Source: Sitta carolinensis
Taxonomy: Eukaryota > Chordata > Aves > Passeriformes > Sittidae
NCBI GenBank assembly: GCA_032173965.1
Contig: CM063284.1
Span: forward strand, 110,768,410 to 110,832,409
Direction of reading: 5' to 3'
DNA length: 64,000 nt
Below the pieces are notes generated by a model, which worked only from the letters and a program-made list of their open reading frames with translations, made no database searches and had not been told where the DNA came from. Numbering within the stretch: the first letter of the stretch is position 1; each line of letters starts with the position of its first letter. The translations under genes were made by a program, and so were the position numbers. Of the stretch, positions 24,958 to 36,947 are shown in pieces.

Positions 24958-26370
24958 AAGTTTACCTTTTATGAGGAAAAGCAGCCAACATAAGTTCTGT
25001 TTATGCATTGCTTTGGCTCACCAGTTTTGTTTGTATATATCCCAGACGGTGACAATTTCTTGGACAGGGGTGATTTCTGTCTTTGTTTCTTGTTCCAAAC
25101 ATAAGGACAGTGCTAGAGAAGAAGGGCAGAGTTTGCCCTAATTGGGTCAGACTCTGGATTCTGAGAGCACCTTAGTGTTCAGCTCATTAAAAAAAATAGC
25201 ACAGAAACAGTGAGTATAGAGGATGTAATCTCTGTAAAAGTAGCTTTAGGTCTGAGCAACCTGTCGGGATTCTCACTTATGGTTATGAAGGACGTTGTAT
25301 TAAAGACTGCAAGGAAAGCTGCAATTCTTTCAGATAACTCAGCTGATCTGATTACTCTTATTATTAATACTTTGGAGGGAAAAAGCTGATTTGGAAAGAA
25401 GCTTTTTAAAGCAACCACTTTTTAAAGTGACATTTTTACATAATTTTGGAAAGAGCTCTGGCATCCAGATTCGTATACCTAGTTGAAGAGGTGGAGACCT
25501 CAGCTTACTAAATAACTCACTGACTGACACTCTATTCTAGTAAACAAACCAGAGGTTTGCCTCTGGCAGCAGGACAAACTGGGATGGCACGGTGCATTTT
25601 CATACTGTTGTACTCAGTCTCTAGACTGGGTGGCCACAAGCAAACAGCCTGCTGGAAATGTCTCTGGACTCTGCAAACTCCCAAACTCTGCCCAGGAGCC
25701 CTCTGGAGGAAGGAGAGCTGTTTAGGCACAAAACTGTGCCAGGGACGCTTGTCCCTGGTGGTGTAGCAGCGCAGGCAACAGCTCCAGCTCTCAGGAACAC
25801 ATCCTTGCCCAGTGTCACTTAACTAATATAGACATATTCTTATCAGGGAGTTAGGACCAAAGAAGAAGACATGGTTTGGTTGCTGTTACTCTCCATTGTG
25901 TGGCAAGACATGGTTATGAACCCCGTTGAATGCTGTAATAGGTTATTGAATAACTCTGGCAACCTGCCCCCATAACAGCTCCGGAGGTAAGTTGGATCAA
26001 ATCTGCCCTGGGAGAAGCCAGGGCAGTTTGACTGTTTTCTTCTGCTGGGCAGGATCTTGCCATCAGCAGGGTTTTTCAAGACACGTTATACATTTGCTTT
26101 CAAAAGCCATGAAAATGTTTGTGAGGAAATCTTGACATTGGATACAAAAAAGTTTGTCTCCTGGGCCCTGCGCTGTACTTAGTGTGCTGCAGTAAATCAC
26201 TGAAGCCCTAATTTCTGGCATTATTTTTTTCCCCCAAATTCTTCTATACCTGGCATTCTGTTTTCTCTGTTTACAAAGAAGCATTTTTATTGGTACCTTG
26301 TATTGGTACCTCAGTGTTGATTTTACTGTGGGTTAGGTAACAGCAGATAGCTCTGTTGTCCCAGAGTTAC
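24958..26370. other. Non-genic stretch
   Basis: No recognisable gene. A small duplication of TATTGGTACCT occurs at 26,288-26,298 and 26,301-26,311. Open frames are below 80 codons. Confidence 0.6.
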
Positions 26371-26434
26371 CAAATAGCTAAACAATCCAAATGGGAGAAA
26401 TAGATTTTTCCCATTTGGGTTGTTTAGCTATCTG
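26371..26434. repeat. Near-perfect 30-bp foldback with 4-nt loop
   Basis: Arms at 26,371-26,400 and 26,405-26,434 are reverse complements around the loop TAGA. Position by position, 27 of 30 pairs are Watson-Crick. Two more (26,386/26,419 and 26,397/26,408) are G-T combinations that would pair as G-U in RNA of either a plus-strand transcript or in part its complement, and one (26,373/26,432) is a mismatch. The arms contain TAGCTAAACAA and CCAAATGGGA. No transposon-like target duplication is visible. A 10-bp sequence, GCAGATAGCT, lies 18 bp upstream (26,343-26,352) and is the exact reverse complement of the arm end at 26,426-26,435, which fits origin by template switching. A small-RNA hairpin is possible but the loop is short for one. 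Confidence 0.85.
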
Positions 26435-26836
26435 CACAAATGCATCAGTAATATCTGGTACCTTCCAGGCTTATCAGTATGGGTTCCAGTAGATCCAAAT
26501 TGCGTCAGGATGTGCTTGTATGCAGATGTGAGAGAAATCACCATCAGAAGGTGAACTGAAGGACCAGCACTGCACAGCTTTCATTCCTTTTCAGAGGAGT
26601 TTTCCTGAGTCATGGCTGTGAAGGAAACATTTGTTCATATGCATGATACTAAGCAGACAATTCATTCCACACAGACTGTTAATATTAAGTGCCCAAAGTT
26701 TGTATCCGTTTCTAACTGTAATGCAAAGGTCTTTTTTCTGGTTGCCCAAATTATTGTTTTCAAATACCCTAATAATGGCCATTGTGGGAAAACTTAAATG
26801 TAGTAGAACTGCCTGTCCTGTTTCCACCTGTTTTGC
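26435..26836. other. Non-genic stretch
   Basis: About 400 bp between the foldback and the second long CR1 copy, AT-rich, with no gene, repeat or regulatory element recognised. Confidence 0.6.
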
Positions 26837-27279
26837 TGATGGTCACAGGGATGGAGTACCTCTCACTTGAGGACAGGCTGAGAGAGTTGGTGTTGTTCAG
26901 CCTGGAGAAGACTCCAGGGAGACAGACCTTGGAGCAGCTTTCTGGTACCTGAAGGAGACCTGCAAGTGAGCTGAAGAGAGTGAGACTTCTTACAAGGGCA
27001 TGTAGGCATAGGACAAGGGGGAATGGCTTTAAGTCGAAAGAGTTTAGGTTTAGATTAGATATTAGGAAGAAATTCTTTGCTGTAAGGGAGGTGAGACATT
27101 GGAACGGGTTTCCCAGAGAAGTTGTGGGTGTCCCGTTCCTGGCAGTGTTCATGTCCAGGTAGGAAGGGGCTTTGAGCAACCTGTTCTAGTGGAAGCTGTC
27201 GCTGCTTGTGGCCTGAGGGGCTTTGAACTACATGATCTATAAGGCCCTTTCCAACACAAACCATTCCATAGTTCTGTTA
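26837..27279 (+). mobile_element. CR1 LINE, 5'-truncated 3' end
   Basis: This copy runs through the same CR1 3' segment as the one at 23.7 kb: 'gaggacaggctgagagagttgg', 'ttgttcagcctggagaag', 'acaagggcatgtaggcatagg', 'aatggctttaa', 'ttagattagatattagg', 'aagaaattctttgctgtaag', the 'ttcctggcagtgttcatgtccagg' block and a terminal 'ccattccatagttctgtta' degenerate octamer tail. It is longer in the middle than the 23.7-kb copy, so the two are independent insertions rather than one duplicated block. No intact reading frame remains. It is an inactive relic on the plus strand. Confidence 0.93.
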
Positions 27280-28225
27280 CCCACAATATCCAAAGGCTTA
27301 AGAAAAGAAGAATTCACTCCTAGCCTATTGCTACTGCATAGGGCAGCTAAAACTGCTGAGCACTCTGCAGTTTAATCATAACAATAAACAAAGTGACATT
27401 TTTAGGGAGGTAGATTTATTTCTTTTCTTAGAAATAAATTCTGTGCTGAGTAAGCAGGCTACTTCTGTAGTTTCCTTGGCATAAATAAAAAACTTGATTT
27501 GACATAATATGAGATTCATGCTTTGGGGTTAAGTTTCTAGTTTAATTTGCAAATATTTTCATTTTCCTTGGGACAAATATCCTTCTGCTCATCCTCTTTC
27601 AGTCTGCTGATGTGAGAATTTTGGTTTCCAGTTCAGTGTTCATAGTTTCATGTTTCTATAGTTAACATGCCCATAGTGTGATCAAATAAGTTTTTGGATA
27701 ATGGTGATTCATTTGCCATCGTTGGGCTTTTAAAGTCTCAGCCAGAGTGGAACTGTTGTATCCAGCTCAGGACTTGATCCACAGCCTAATATGGATGTAG
27801 AATGTCTCTGGCCTCAGCCTCTCTGAGCACGTTCAGAGCCTGCCAGGATCTCACTTTGGACTGTTTGCATGATGAATTCATCCTAAGCAGTAAACAAAAT
27901 GTCGTTAATGCTCTAAATAGACTGCCCTGTTTCCTGGGTTCTCTGTGGTTCAGCTGTTATTTAACTTCAACAAGACAATTTTTTTCAAATCAGAAAATTA
28001 GTATTTCAGCTTTTTGTTGCGTCTCTGCAGGAACTGTGGTACTGTGAAGCAACTGTTTTACTTAAAAACTTAACTTTGAAGAGCATTTTAGTTCTTCTTT
28101 AATGTTGCTATTGTTCCACCATTTACAAATTCCCTGCTTTTAAAATTTACCCTGAGAATGATGTTGTAAATGTAGTACTATCATGCAAGAAAGAACTGAG
28201 TTCCTGGGTAGGACATCAGTAGTCC
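27280..28225. other. Non-genic stretch
   Basis: AT-rich sequence between two CR1 fragments; no gene or regulatory element recognised. Confidence 0.6.
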
Positions 28226-28322
28226 TGGGCAGGCAGCTCCGAGTGGCCCCGTTGGAGCAGGGGTGGGAGCAGATGACCTCCAGAGGTGCCTCCCAACCCC
28301 AGCCACTCTGCAGGTCTGTGAC
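28226..28322 (+). mobile_element. Short CR1 LINE 3'-terminal fragment
   Basis: About 100 bp match the extreme 3' end of CR1, especially 'gagcagatgacctccagagg' followed by 'cctcccaaccccagccactctgcaggtctgtgac'. The 'agatgacctccagagg' wording belongs to a different CR1 subfamily from the copies at 23.7 and 26.8 kb, whose ends read 'gatggtctttaatgtccc' and 'catgatctataaggccc'. The tail octamers are degenerate. Confidence 0.75.
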
Positions 28323-30249
28323 ACAGTTTGCTTGCTGCCTTCACAAGGTAGCTCCTTTTCCTGCAAGAGCAACCACCCACTTAATTCTTCCATTGTTTAT
28401 AGTTGTCAGAAAGAAGATTAAATTTCAAAATCTCTCTCTGCTGGCATTGTCTCTGAAGGAAACCTTGGATCTGCATTCTCTGACTATGGTGTGTGGCCAT
28501 ATGGGTCAGCTGGTAGTGGGGGATCTGGACATTGCACAACAGCCCACCTCAGTGGTTTTTAAAAGTAATAGTATCTGCAGGAAAAGTCCTGTGGGGTCCT
28601 AGGACGTTAGCCAGTGTTTTCCAATTTCTAAAAAAAATATAGTCCAAAAAGAAGAAAAAAGGCATTCCCTCTGGAATGTTATTTCTGGCCCTTGTTTGTT
28701 TGTGTTAAATGGAAGGTCTAGGGGGGAGACTTGTTTCTCCATTTTACCCAATGCCCTTGAATGGGAGGGATTCTCTTGCAAAGTTTTGTCTCTGCCAACT
28801 ACAGCTGGTAATCAGTTCACCAGTTCTCTCTTCTTGTGCTCCAGTGTATTGAACCTGAGAGTCGTCAAAGAATTACACTTTTTTTTTGGAGGTCTGAATT
28901 ACCTTCAAGGAATGTCTGGACCTTCTCAAATAGTAAGAAACTCTTTAATAATTTCATGTGGCTGATCTCTGACCACTGTTCATCACGTGCTTTAAGTGTT
29001 GTAGTTGCTTTCCTTGTTACGGGCTTAGTGACCACCAAGCCGGGTTGGTGTCCTGAGCATTTCATTTGTAATGGCTTTGGTGCCATTACTCAATCTACTT
29101 AATTGTTATTAATGCCAAATGGAAGGAGGGGATACACCCAACCACCACCACCACTCAGAGTGAGAGTTCAGACTGGAAAAATTTATGTATATTGTTGTGA
29201 TCAAAGTGGAAATTGTGTTGTTTCTGCTGCTATCCCCACTAATTTATCCAAGTTGTTGCTTAGAAGATAGGTAATATAAGGAGGGGGGGTTGTATGAAAC
29301 TCCATCTTCTTTAGAAAAGAATTAAATCAACTCTTGAAGACTAAATTATTTGGTACTGCATGTGGTTTTCAGGTTTGTTGAAACTTAATGGATCTTAGAT
29401 GTAACTAAATCTTAGAACATTTCTCCCATCATTTTATTCTTTCCTGGTGTACCTCTCACCTCAGGCTAGACACCACTGAACATAGAACATTGCTAGCAGA
29501 TAAAAGGTTTGGAGAGAAACGTAGTTTACTGTGAAAACTGTGAGACACTCTTGAAAACTATCAGGAAAAAATATTTTTTAAAAGTATTAAAGTAGTATTA
29601 AAATGTGTTTGTCTGTGTAGTCCTTAAAAATGTCAAAGTAGTTCTTGATTTTATCCAACCATTACTGAATTCTTCTGTAGAACTAGGGGTACCCATGGTG
29701 TTGTAGGTATTTTTCTTTTGTTCTCACCAATAATCTTGTAAACACATAGGTATGTGCTTCATTCTGTTCATGTAATTAACTCTGCAAGTAAAGAAGTGCT
29801 CAAATGCCCTTCCTAAATGTCACGTTTTGTCCTCAGTTTCATTGAATTAGAAGATATTTATTTAGTACCCTCATTCAATTGGAAATAAAAATAAATTATT
29901 TTCTTATTTTTATCGTCGACTTTAAGGTTTTTTTTCATAGGCTAGGATCTGGGGCTCTGGCACAGCCTTGTATATGCTTGAATGATCCTGCAGATTAAAT
30001 GGACCAAGTCAGTTGAATATTCAGTGTGCAAAGCTAAATTTACCAGTCCCTTAAGTAATATGACATCTTTGAAAAACACAGATAAGGTGTTTTTGTAATT
30101 CAGCCTTTTCTCTTGACAGCATACTTTTAAAGGACAAAATAAATAGGTGATTAAGGAAAATCGTTTCTGACCAATGTTCAGCCTTGGAAAGCTTCTTACT
30201 ATCCTGCCTATGAATCAGGAGGGTACCAGGGTTTATCTGCTTGGAGCAC
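28323..30249. other. Non-genic stretch
   Basis: No recognisable gene or repeat beyond short simple sequence such as (CCA)n at about 29,139-29,154. Confidence 0.6.
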
Positions 30250-30610
30250 ACACGTGGACCTCCGCCTCCTCATAAGTCTGCTGCTCAGTAGCTCAGCTCC
30301 CTGGGGGCTGGATCTGTCCTTGTGGGTCTGTGGGACTGCCCGGGCTGCGTGTTGGCCTGGCTGTTCCTTTCTCGTGCTCCGGGGTTGGTGTGCCACAGCT
30401 CCCACCTTGCCTTGACCCCCCTCCTCCCTCCCGGCGTGCACGGAGCAGATCTCCTAGCTGAGATTTCGGAACGCTTTGGTCCTGGCTGTATCCTGCTGTC
30501 TTGGCAGCAGTAAGCCGGGGCAGACCCACAGCTGGCTCCAGCTCTCCTCACCGCCCCAGGCTCTGCAGGCAGGCAGGCAGATGCTCCTCGAATCGATGCC
30601 GGCAATCAGG
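30250..30610. promoter_or_regulatory. GC-rich patch with moderate CpG content
   Basis: Compared with its AT-rich flanks this segment is clearly GC-rich and carries scattered CpGs (for example near 30,342, 30,380, 30,432 and 30,590), plus a (GGCA)n run at about 30,566-30,581. CpG density is lower than in the island at 2.1-2.4 kb and no GC box array is seen. It could be a weak CpG island, an enhancer or simply GC-rich DNA. Several open frames on both strands here lack any recognisable domain. Confidence 0.3.
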
Positions 30611-30860
30611 AGACTGCCCTGCAGTTTTTCAGCACAAAGAATCCACACTCAGCTGCACTGGCATGCTGGAAAAGGCTTCATACCACCATTTTGCATACAA
30701 ACAAAATTTTACTGGTGGGGAGAGACATACCTGGTGTGGGGTAAGGGGCTGGTGCACAGGGCAGTGTCCGGCTCTGGACACTAAAATGCCCCCTGCCTTT
30801 TCGGATGAGGGATGTGTCAGATCCCGTCTCTGCTCCCATGCCGGGTGTGTGTGGAGAGCA

Positions 30861-30886
30861 GGGTGGGCGTGCTGGGGAGGGAGGGG
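30861..30886 (+). other. Strong predicted G-quadruplex motif
   Basis: Five G-runs (30,861-30,863; 30,865-30,867; 30,874-30,877; 30,879-30,881; 30,883-30,886) are separated by loops of 1, 6, 1 and 1 nt. Short loops and a spare fifth run make this the best G-quadruplex candidate in the window. It lies 250 bp beyond the GC-rich patch at 30.25-30.61 kb. Confidence 0.6.
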
Positions 30887-33800
30887 AGCTTTGCCTGTGT
30901 TAGATGCTGGGGCACTGGCAGTGTGTGCCTGTGGTGGGGAACTGGATGTACTTTCTACGTCCGCTAGTACAAGCACAGCAAGAGTTACATGTTGAGTTGA
31001 GAGGGGCAGTATTTTCCATAGGTGGCCAGTACCTACACTAGTAATTTTTTGAACTTTCTGTACAAATTGCCAAGGACTGACAGAACATAAATTGAAGGAA
31101 GGATGAGTTGTAGCACAAACCAGTGAAACACTGTTTCAAGTAACTGTTTGAAAGCTTGTTTTAGCATCTTGAAAGGAAGCAGGAATTCACGTGTTTTATT
31201 TTTAGCTTGCAAGGGAAGAGTTATTTAATGTTCCCTTATATCTCATCTCTGAAAATGTTCTCACTGAGGCAGGATCTGAAGTCCTGGAGCTGGTTAACCC
31301 AAGACTTGCCTGCCTGTGGAAATTTATTTTTACAAAAGGGAATTACTGAAATTGTTTTTCCCCTATAAAATTTTAAGTAGAGCTGGGTCCAAACTCCAAA
31401 ACTGGTAGTGTTGAAATACTTTCTGCTGCTGGCAGTGATTTGTGATTCACTGTATATAGTTGGGTGTGTTTTGCTTTCAGGATCTATAAGCATTTTCAGA
31501 TTTTTATTGCAGAGTTGCTTTTGTTGCCGTTTTCTTTGATTTTGGCTCCCATTAGATTATGTGATTATGTATTAATTTTTCTAAAGGAATATTTTTATCC
31601 GAGATTTTAATAGTATTGCTGTGACTGGGCTTGAAATCTCCAAGCAGAAATGGGATGAGCTACTCACAGCTAGTGCCGAAAAAGCCCTCTCCTGCGTTTC
31701 CCTCTCCCCTCCTCCCAGGTCTCTGAATGTCAGTACCATGGCTCACGCTTTAGGTTCCTGAAATCAATGAAATATTTATGATACTTGGTTTTTCAGCAGC
31801 TGGGTAGTGAATGGGCTTGCAAGATGTTGCTGATGCTCTTGTCCAGTACTCTTGGGTCAACAAACATTTTAACCGCCTTGTGCGACTGCTCTTATTTTCC
31901 TTGATTTTCTTTCCTGTGAGGCGGCAGAACAGTGTCAGCAGCAATGAAATGAGAGCTATCATTTCCTCGAATGGGTAAGACAATCTGCAGAGCATGTATT
32001 AAAAATAAAACAGGAAGTCAGTGATTATCAATTTTTAGCAAACACGTTTCTGCTGATCTTCAGACTGATGCCTAATGGTAACAAAAGGAGAAGCTCTGCA
32101 TCTGGGCCATGTAATTTGTAGTTATTTGTAGTATCTTTTGTCCTCATTAGACATGGATGGTTTTTATTTTAAGGCCGAAGACCTGTAAGGATAATAACAG
32201 AGTCTTAATGTTGTTGCTTTTAAACAGAGTGTGTTGAATAACGTCTGGGATAAATAGGTATTGGGTTAAAAAAAAAAAAAGGAGAGTCCTTTTTGTTTGT
32301 GCATTTGCAGTTTTCTGAAGTAAAAGGCAGCATATGGCACCGCTAGCAAGGAAGAAGCCCCTCCTTTCAGAGACTCTCCTCCAGCTCAAGGAGTTAGTGA
32401 TTACTTCCCACCCTGATAAAGGAGTATTACTGGCACCCATGTGCGTGTGGGTGATGGGAAGTGAGGTTTCCTCCAGACCTGGACACCTGCTTGCAGAGCA
32501 GCAATGGTGGTGGGAGGGGAATCCACCTGCCAGCAGGCCCTGAGTCTTGATTGATGTCTGCTCTCACTGCCAGAGAGGAGCCAATGCTCTGCTGCACGGG
32601 TGGCTTCTCCTTATTGGATCTCTTTTCCCTTGACAAGAGTCAAGAGTGTTCGTTTGGACCCCGCTGCAGAGGAGAGGGAACAACCTGCACACCTGCCAGC
32701 AAAGGGAATCCTACACAACTGCTCCTGCTCAAAAAAGATTGGGATCTGGGCCAAACATTTCATACGTGGGTGATTAAAATTAGACTCCTGCATCCATATG
32801 TACATTCTCATTTTGAAAACATTGCCTGGCTTACTTTTCTCTCCTGCCTTTTATGTATTCCCCTAATGGGAGAATGCTTCCACCTTTCCTGTGGCTTTGA
32901 CAGTGGCCCTTGCACTCACTGAAAGTACATTTATCTTTCCTGTCTGTAATCATACCTGATCACAGGCACAGGAACACAGCTCTGTCTTTCCATTTTCCAC
33001 TAATACTCCCTTGACAAGTATCTTCTTGAAAGGGAAAAAAAAAAAGTGATAATCTCTCCTTTGGAAAAACAGCCAAGTTTTGCAGCGGACTTGGCTTTCT
33101 GCCTGTCTTCCCATGCTGCTTCAGCCTGAGCAAACTGAGACCTTCCTGCAGCCCACTGGCAGATCCAGAGAAGTCCAGGTCTTGCTGGAAAGCATCCTGA
33201 GGAGGAAGGGGTGAAGGTAGGCAGACTGGCACAGCATTCAGCTTTGATGTGCTCATCTGCAGCCCATTCTGTTCGCAAGCACCAAAACCACTGAAGGATA
33301 AAGAAGCAGTAGGTCAGAGTGCATGGCTGCATGACCTCCAGTTATGGAGGGTGGAGACATGTGCATACTAAAGCTGTTGTTGCAGGACTTTATGCAGAAT
33401 TCCAGCTTTCAGTGTCAAATGCATAATATCACAGAGTTGCTTATCATCATTAGACGGTGATTTATTCCTGACAATTCTGAACCATTCCAAGACCCCAGTA
33501 TTTCCAGAAAGAGTTCCTTATGTTTCTAAACACTTTTGAGTATTTTTTTAATATTCTCCTCATAATAGTTCTTTGTAGGAAAATGAGGAGACTTCCTGGA
33601 ACTAGCAACTGCTAGGTAATCCCTATTAATGCTGCTGTTTTATAAGCAGCCAGATATCTGCATTCTCTGGTTTCACACTTTGTATCCACTGCAGTCTAAG
33701 GGCTACCAGTAGGAAGAGAGTAGGGGGGATCCACGTTGCCCTGGAGGCTGATTAGCTGGGTCATGCCATGCTTCAAAGATAGAATTCTTCCTTGGGTAAA

Positions 33801-35187
33801 CTCCTCTGAGCAAGGAAGTAGCAGAGCCTCCACTGTACCGTGTGTGCCTGGGAGGTGTGAAATTGCCCATCACCCCAATAGTTGCAGCGCTGTCCTGGTC
33901 CTGGCCCTGGCCCTTGCACGTAGCCATGTGCTCCCATACAGTTCAGCAGCCATCCCTGTACCTTGCCTGGGGAAAAATCTGCTCACACAGAAATGCTGAA
34001 ATATTTTCCCTGTTGGAGCACATCTTGGGTGGTAAATCAAGGCTTGAATCTCCCCAACATGGTCCCAGCTGGGGCTTGGTGAGGGTGTGTGGGATTTCCC
34101 TGTGCTGGGTTTTCCTTTCCTCTGGAACAGCTGCAAGCTGCTGGGTGCAGGCCAAGGCAGAGGCAGAGGAGGCAGCTGATGCACACCCCGTTCTTGCCCT
34201 AACATGGAGTGAGGACAAGGCTGCAGGGCACACATAGATACAAAAGCACTTTTTTTTAATATCAAGACTAAGAACAAAGCACCTTGTATAGCAAAGTGAA
34301 TTTTATAGCTTTTTCCAGCCTGGAAAAAAGCTTTTCTGAGCAGATAGTGCTGGCAATGTCTCCTAACAAGTCTGCAGGCTTTACTCAGGGTAGTTTATCT
34401 CAAGTTGTTTTTTTCATTCCTGCAAATTTTAAATTGTCCTCCCAGACCCACAAAAATAAACAAAAGCAGTGACTTTAAAACAAAATATCTCAATTAAAAA
34501 GCCCAAGTGAAATGTGTACATTTTTACAGAGCACCTTCCAAAAGCCTGCCCATAATTGTAATTTTAAGAGGACTTGCAATTTGTGCATAGTCTCTAAACA
34601 TCTCCCTCCATCAGTAAGTTTTCTGGTTCCATGTGGAGTGCAGGAGTATGGAACTGTTAACACTAGAGATGCAAGCATTTATTGTGTACAAGCAAGAGGA
34701 CAAGGTATGTATAAAATACATACAGAATTATGCAGCAGCTATTACTGTCATAAAAACGTTGGCAACTGAGCACCAGGGAAAAGCCAAAATATGTTCCCCA
34801 GAGAGCAAAAGAGGATCAGGACTGAGCAGTTGGATGCTGGCTCTGGGAACTGAACCATGCCCACATGTGTAGCCCCTGTGCATGCTGTCTCATGCCTGGA
34901 AAGGCTGTTGCAGCCTGTCCCCCCACAAACAAAGGTGCAAAAGCCCTTATATTAATGAGAGGGTTGGATGGAAATCGTCTACAGAGGAAGGAAGTCTTCT
35001 GAGATTCACATTTCACTGTTTCAGCTGCTTAAGGAAATGATTGTTTATAGTAGTATCCTGTCAATAGGAGGTGTCTGTGTAGGTGGGTGTATATATGCAC
35101 AGAATATATGTGTATGAGGAAAAAGAACTTTCACTGTGGTCTGTCAGCCTTAAGCACATGGCTTCTATTTTTCCTTAAACCCTGAAG
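30887..35187. other. Non-genic stretch
   Basis: About 4.3 kb without a recognisable gene. A pyrimidine-rich run ending in CAG at about 31,690-31,720 looks like a splice acceptor, but the frames after it close quickly and no donor follows. A-runs occur at 32,268-32,280. Frames of 110-135 codons at 32.5-34.3 kb overlap on both strands and lack domains. Confidence 0.5.
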
Positions 35188-35267
35188 AAAAAAAAAAAAA
35201 AACCAAAAAAAAAAAACATTAAGAAACTCCCAAGGTAGAGTGCATGTGAAGTGTGTGTGTGTGTGTG
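35188..35267. repeat. A-rich tract followed by (GT)8
   Basis: Two A-runs separated by CC occupy 35,188-35,217. A short (GT)n array lies at 35,251-35,267. Both are simple repeats. The A-run could be a retro-insertion tail, but no element body is recognised on its 5' side. Confidence 0.8.
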
Positions 35268-36892
35268 CGAGGGAGTATGAGTAACTTATCTTCACATTTA
35301 GCTGGAGCCTTGCTATTGTCAAAGCAGCTGAATCACTGCCTGAGAGCTGCCATCTTTGCCATGGTGATAATTTGTCAGAGTGCCAGCACTGCTGCCTACT
35401 GTCTCTGAAGAGCTGACCTTGTAACAACATCAACACTCTTTCTTTGGCTTTTGCTGACATACTCTAGGCTCTGGAAACTGTTTTCAAAACAAATATATAA
35501 TCAAGTGTTGTGCTTGTAGAAGCAATTGTGTTTCTGTCCGTCAGATTATTTCTGGGTGTCTCGCCTGCCAAAGGGCAAAGCGGAGGAACAGACAGGGAGG
35601 ACACAACTCCACATAAAAAGTGAGGGGCTTTCTGTACACAGGAATAATGGGAATCAAAATTAACCATCACAAAATCAGAAGTTAATGGAAAAGAGGCAGC
35701 TTATGACTCCTTGTGCTGTTGCATTGTAAACTTTTGTTTCTCAAAGAAAGGACAAATAAGCAGAGCTCTACAGACAACGGGAAGAACACACAAGGGCCAA
35801 AAGCAAGGAAAGCTCTTGATTTAATGTGTTCTATATACTTTCTTTCTTCACGCAACCTGGATAAAATTGCCATCTAAAATACTGATGGATACTTTGCATC
35901 CAGACATTTGATGTGAAGACATGAGAGAGGCTTAGCTGAGCAAGTGAGGCAAAAGCATTGTCAGTACCTGAAAATACCAATTTTCTTGGCCCTAGTTTAC
36001 ACTACTCTGTACCAGGTAACCTGACAAGTTTAGGCATTCCCCAGCTGTGGGGGTCTGTCTGAGCACTTTATATTCCCACTGTTCGTGTATATGTACCAAA
36101 CCTCACATGCTGTCTGTGTGTCCAGCATGTTTGCCAGGGCATAGCTGCAAAGGAAGCAGAACAAGCCAGACACACGGCTCACCCCACACTTGCTGTGGCT
36201 TTGATTGTGGGGGCCAGTGGTAGTGAAATGCTGTTACTGATTTCTTTTCTTCTTGCTGTCTTTACTAAACTAAATCAATGCAGCACTCACTGACGTCCTA
36301 AATGACATTTCATGGAAAGATTTTGTGATACCAGAGTCCAGGTAGTGGATGCATGACAGGCTTTCCTTAAAAACTGCCATGCAACACACAAACCCCATAC
36401 ATATGGTTAGGTAACAGCAGTTTTCATTTCTATATGGAATTGAAAAATGCAGTTAGACTAAACCTAGTGCTTTGCAGGTTAAGACCAGAATGAAAGATGT
36501 AGCTAACCAAAGTTTGGGGCAACATCTTCATGAAACACCCCAGTTTTCAATTCCTCTCAGAGATCTATTTTCTATTGCCAGAACAGAGAACACTATAATT
36601 GATACCAACATGTTTCCTCTGGAACCTTCTGAAAGTGTAATCCTTTGGATTTGTTGAAGTCAGGCGAACATTTTGTACAGCTGAAGTTTCACTTCTGCTT
36701 GCAGAAGTAAAAGTTACTCTTCATTTTGCATAACCTCATTGTAAGAGGATAAAAATTGTATTGTTTGTCCACTTTCTGATTTACTTACGTGAAAAACCTC
36801 CAAAGTAAAGCACTCTGAATTCATCTTCTTCTGACACTTAGAGGAGCTTTGAGATTTGTGGGATTTGGCTCACATGCATCAATGTATTGCTC
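35268..36892. other. Non-genic stretch
   Basis: No recognisable gene. A 61-codon frame at 36,472-36,657 begins near a CAG but has a poor pyrimidine tract and no donor, so I do not call an exon. Confidence 0.55.
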
Positions 36893-36906
36893 TGTGTATA
36901 TGTGTA

Positions 36907-36947
<41 letters not shown>

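Noticed and set aside
28183..28602. 139-codon plus-strand frame
   Set aside because: It spans the CR1 3'-terminal fragment at 28,226-28,322, so it is an artefact of the repeat and its flanks.
31690..31760. Strong splice-acceptor-like tract (CTCCTCCCAG)
   Set aside because: The frames that follow close within a few codons and no donor is nearby, so there is no exon to support.
36472..36657. 61-codon frame beginning near a CAG
   Set aside because: Poor pyrimidine tract, no donor, no recognisable peptide.
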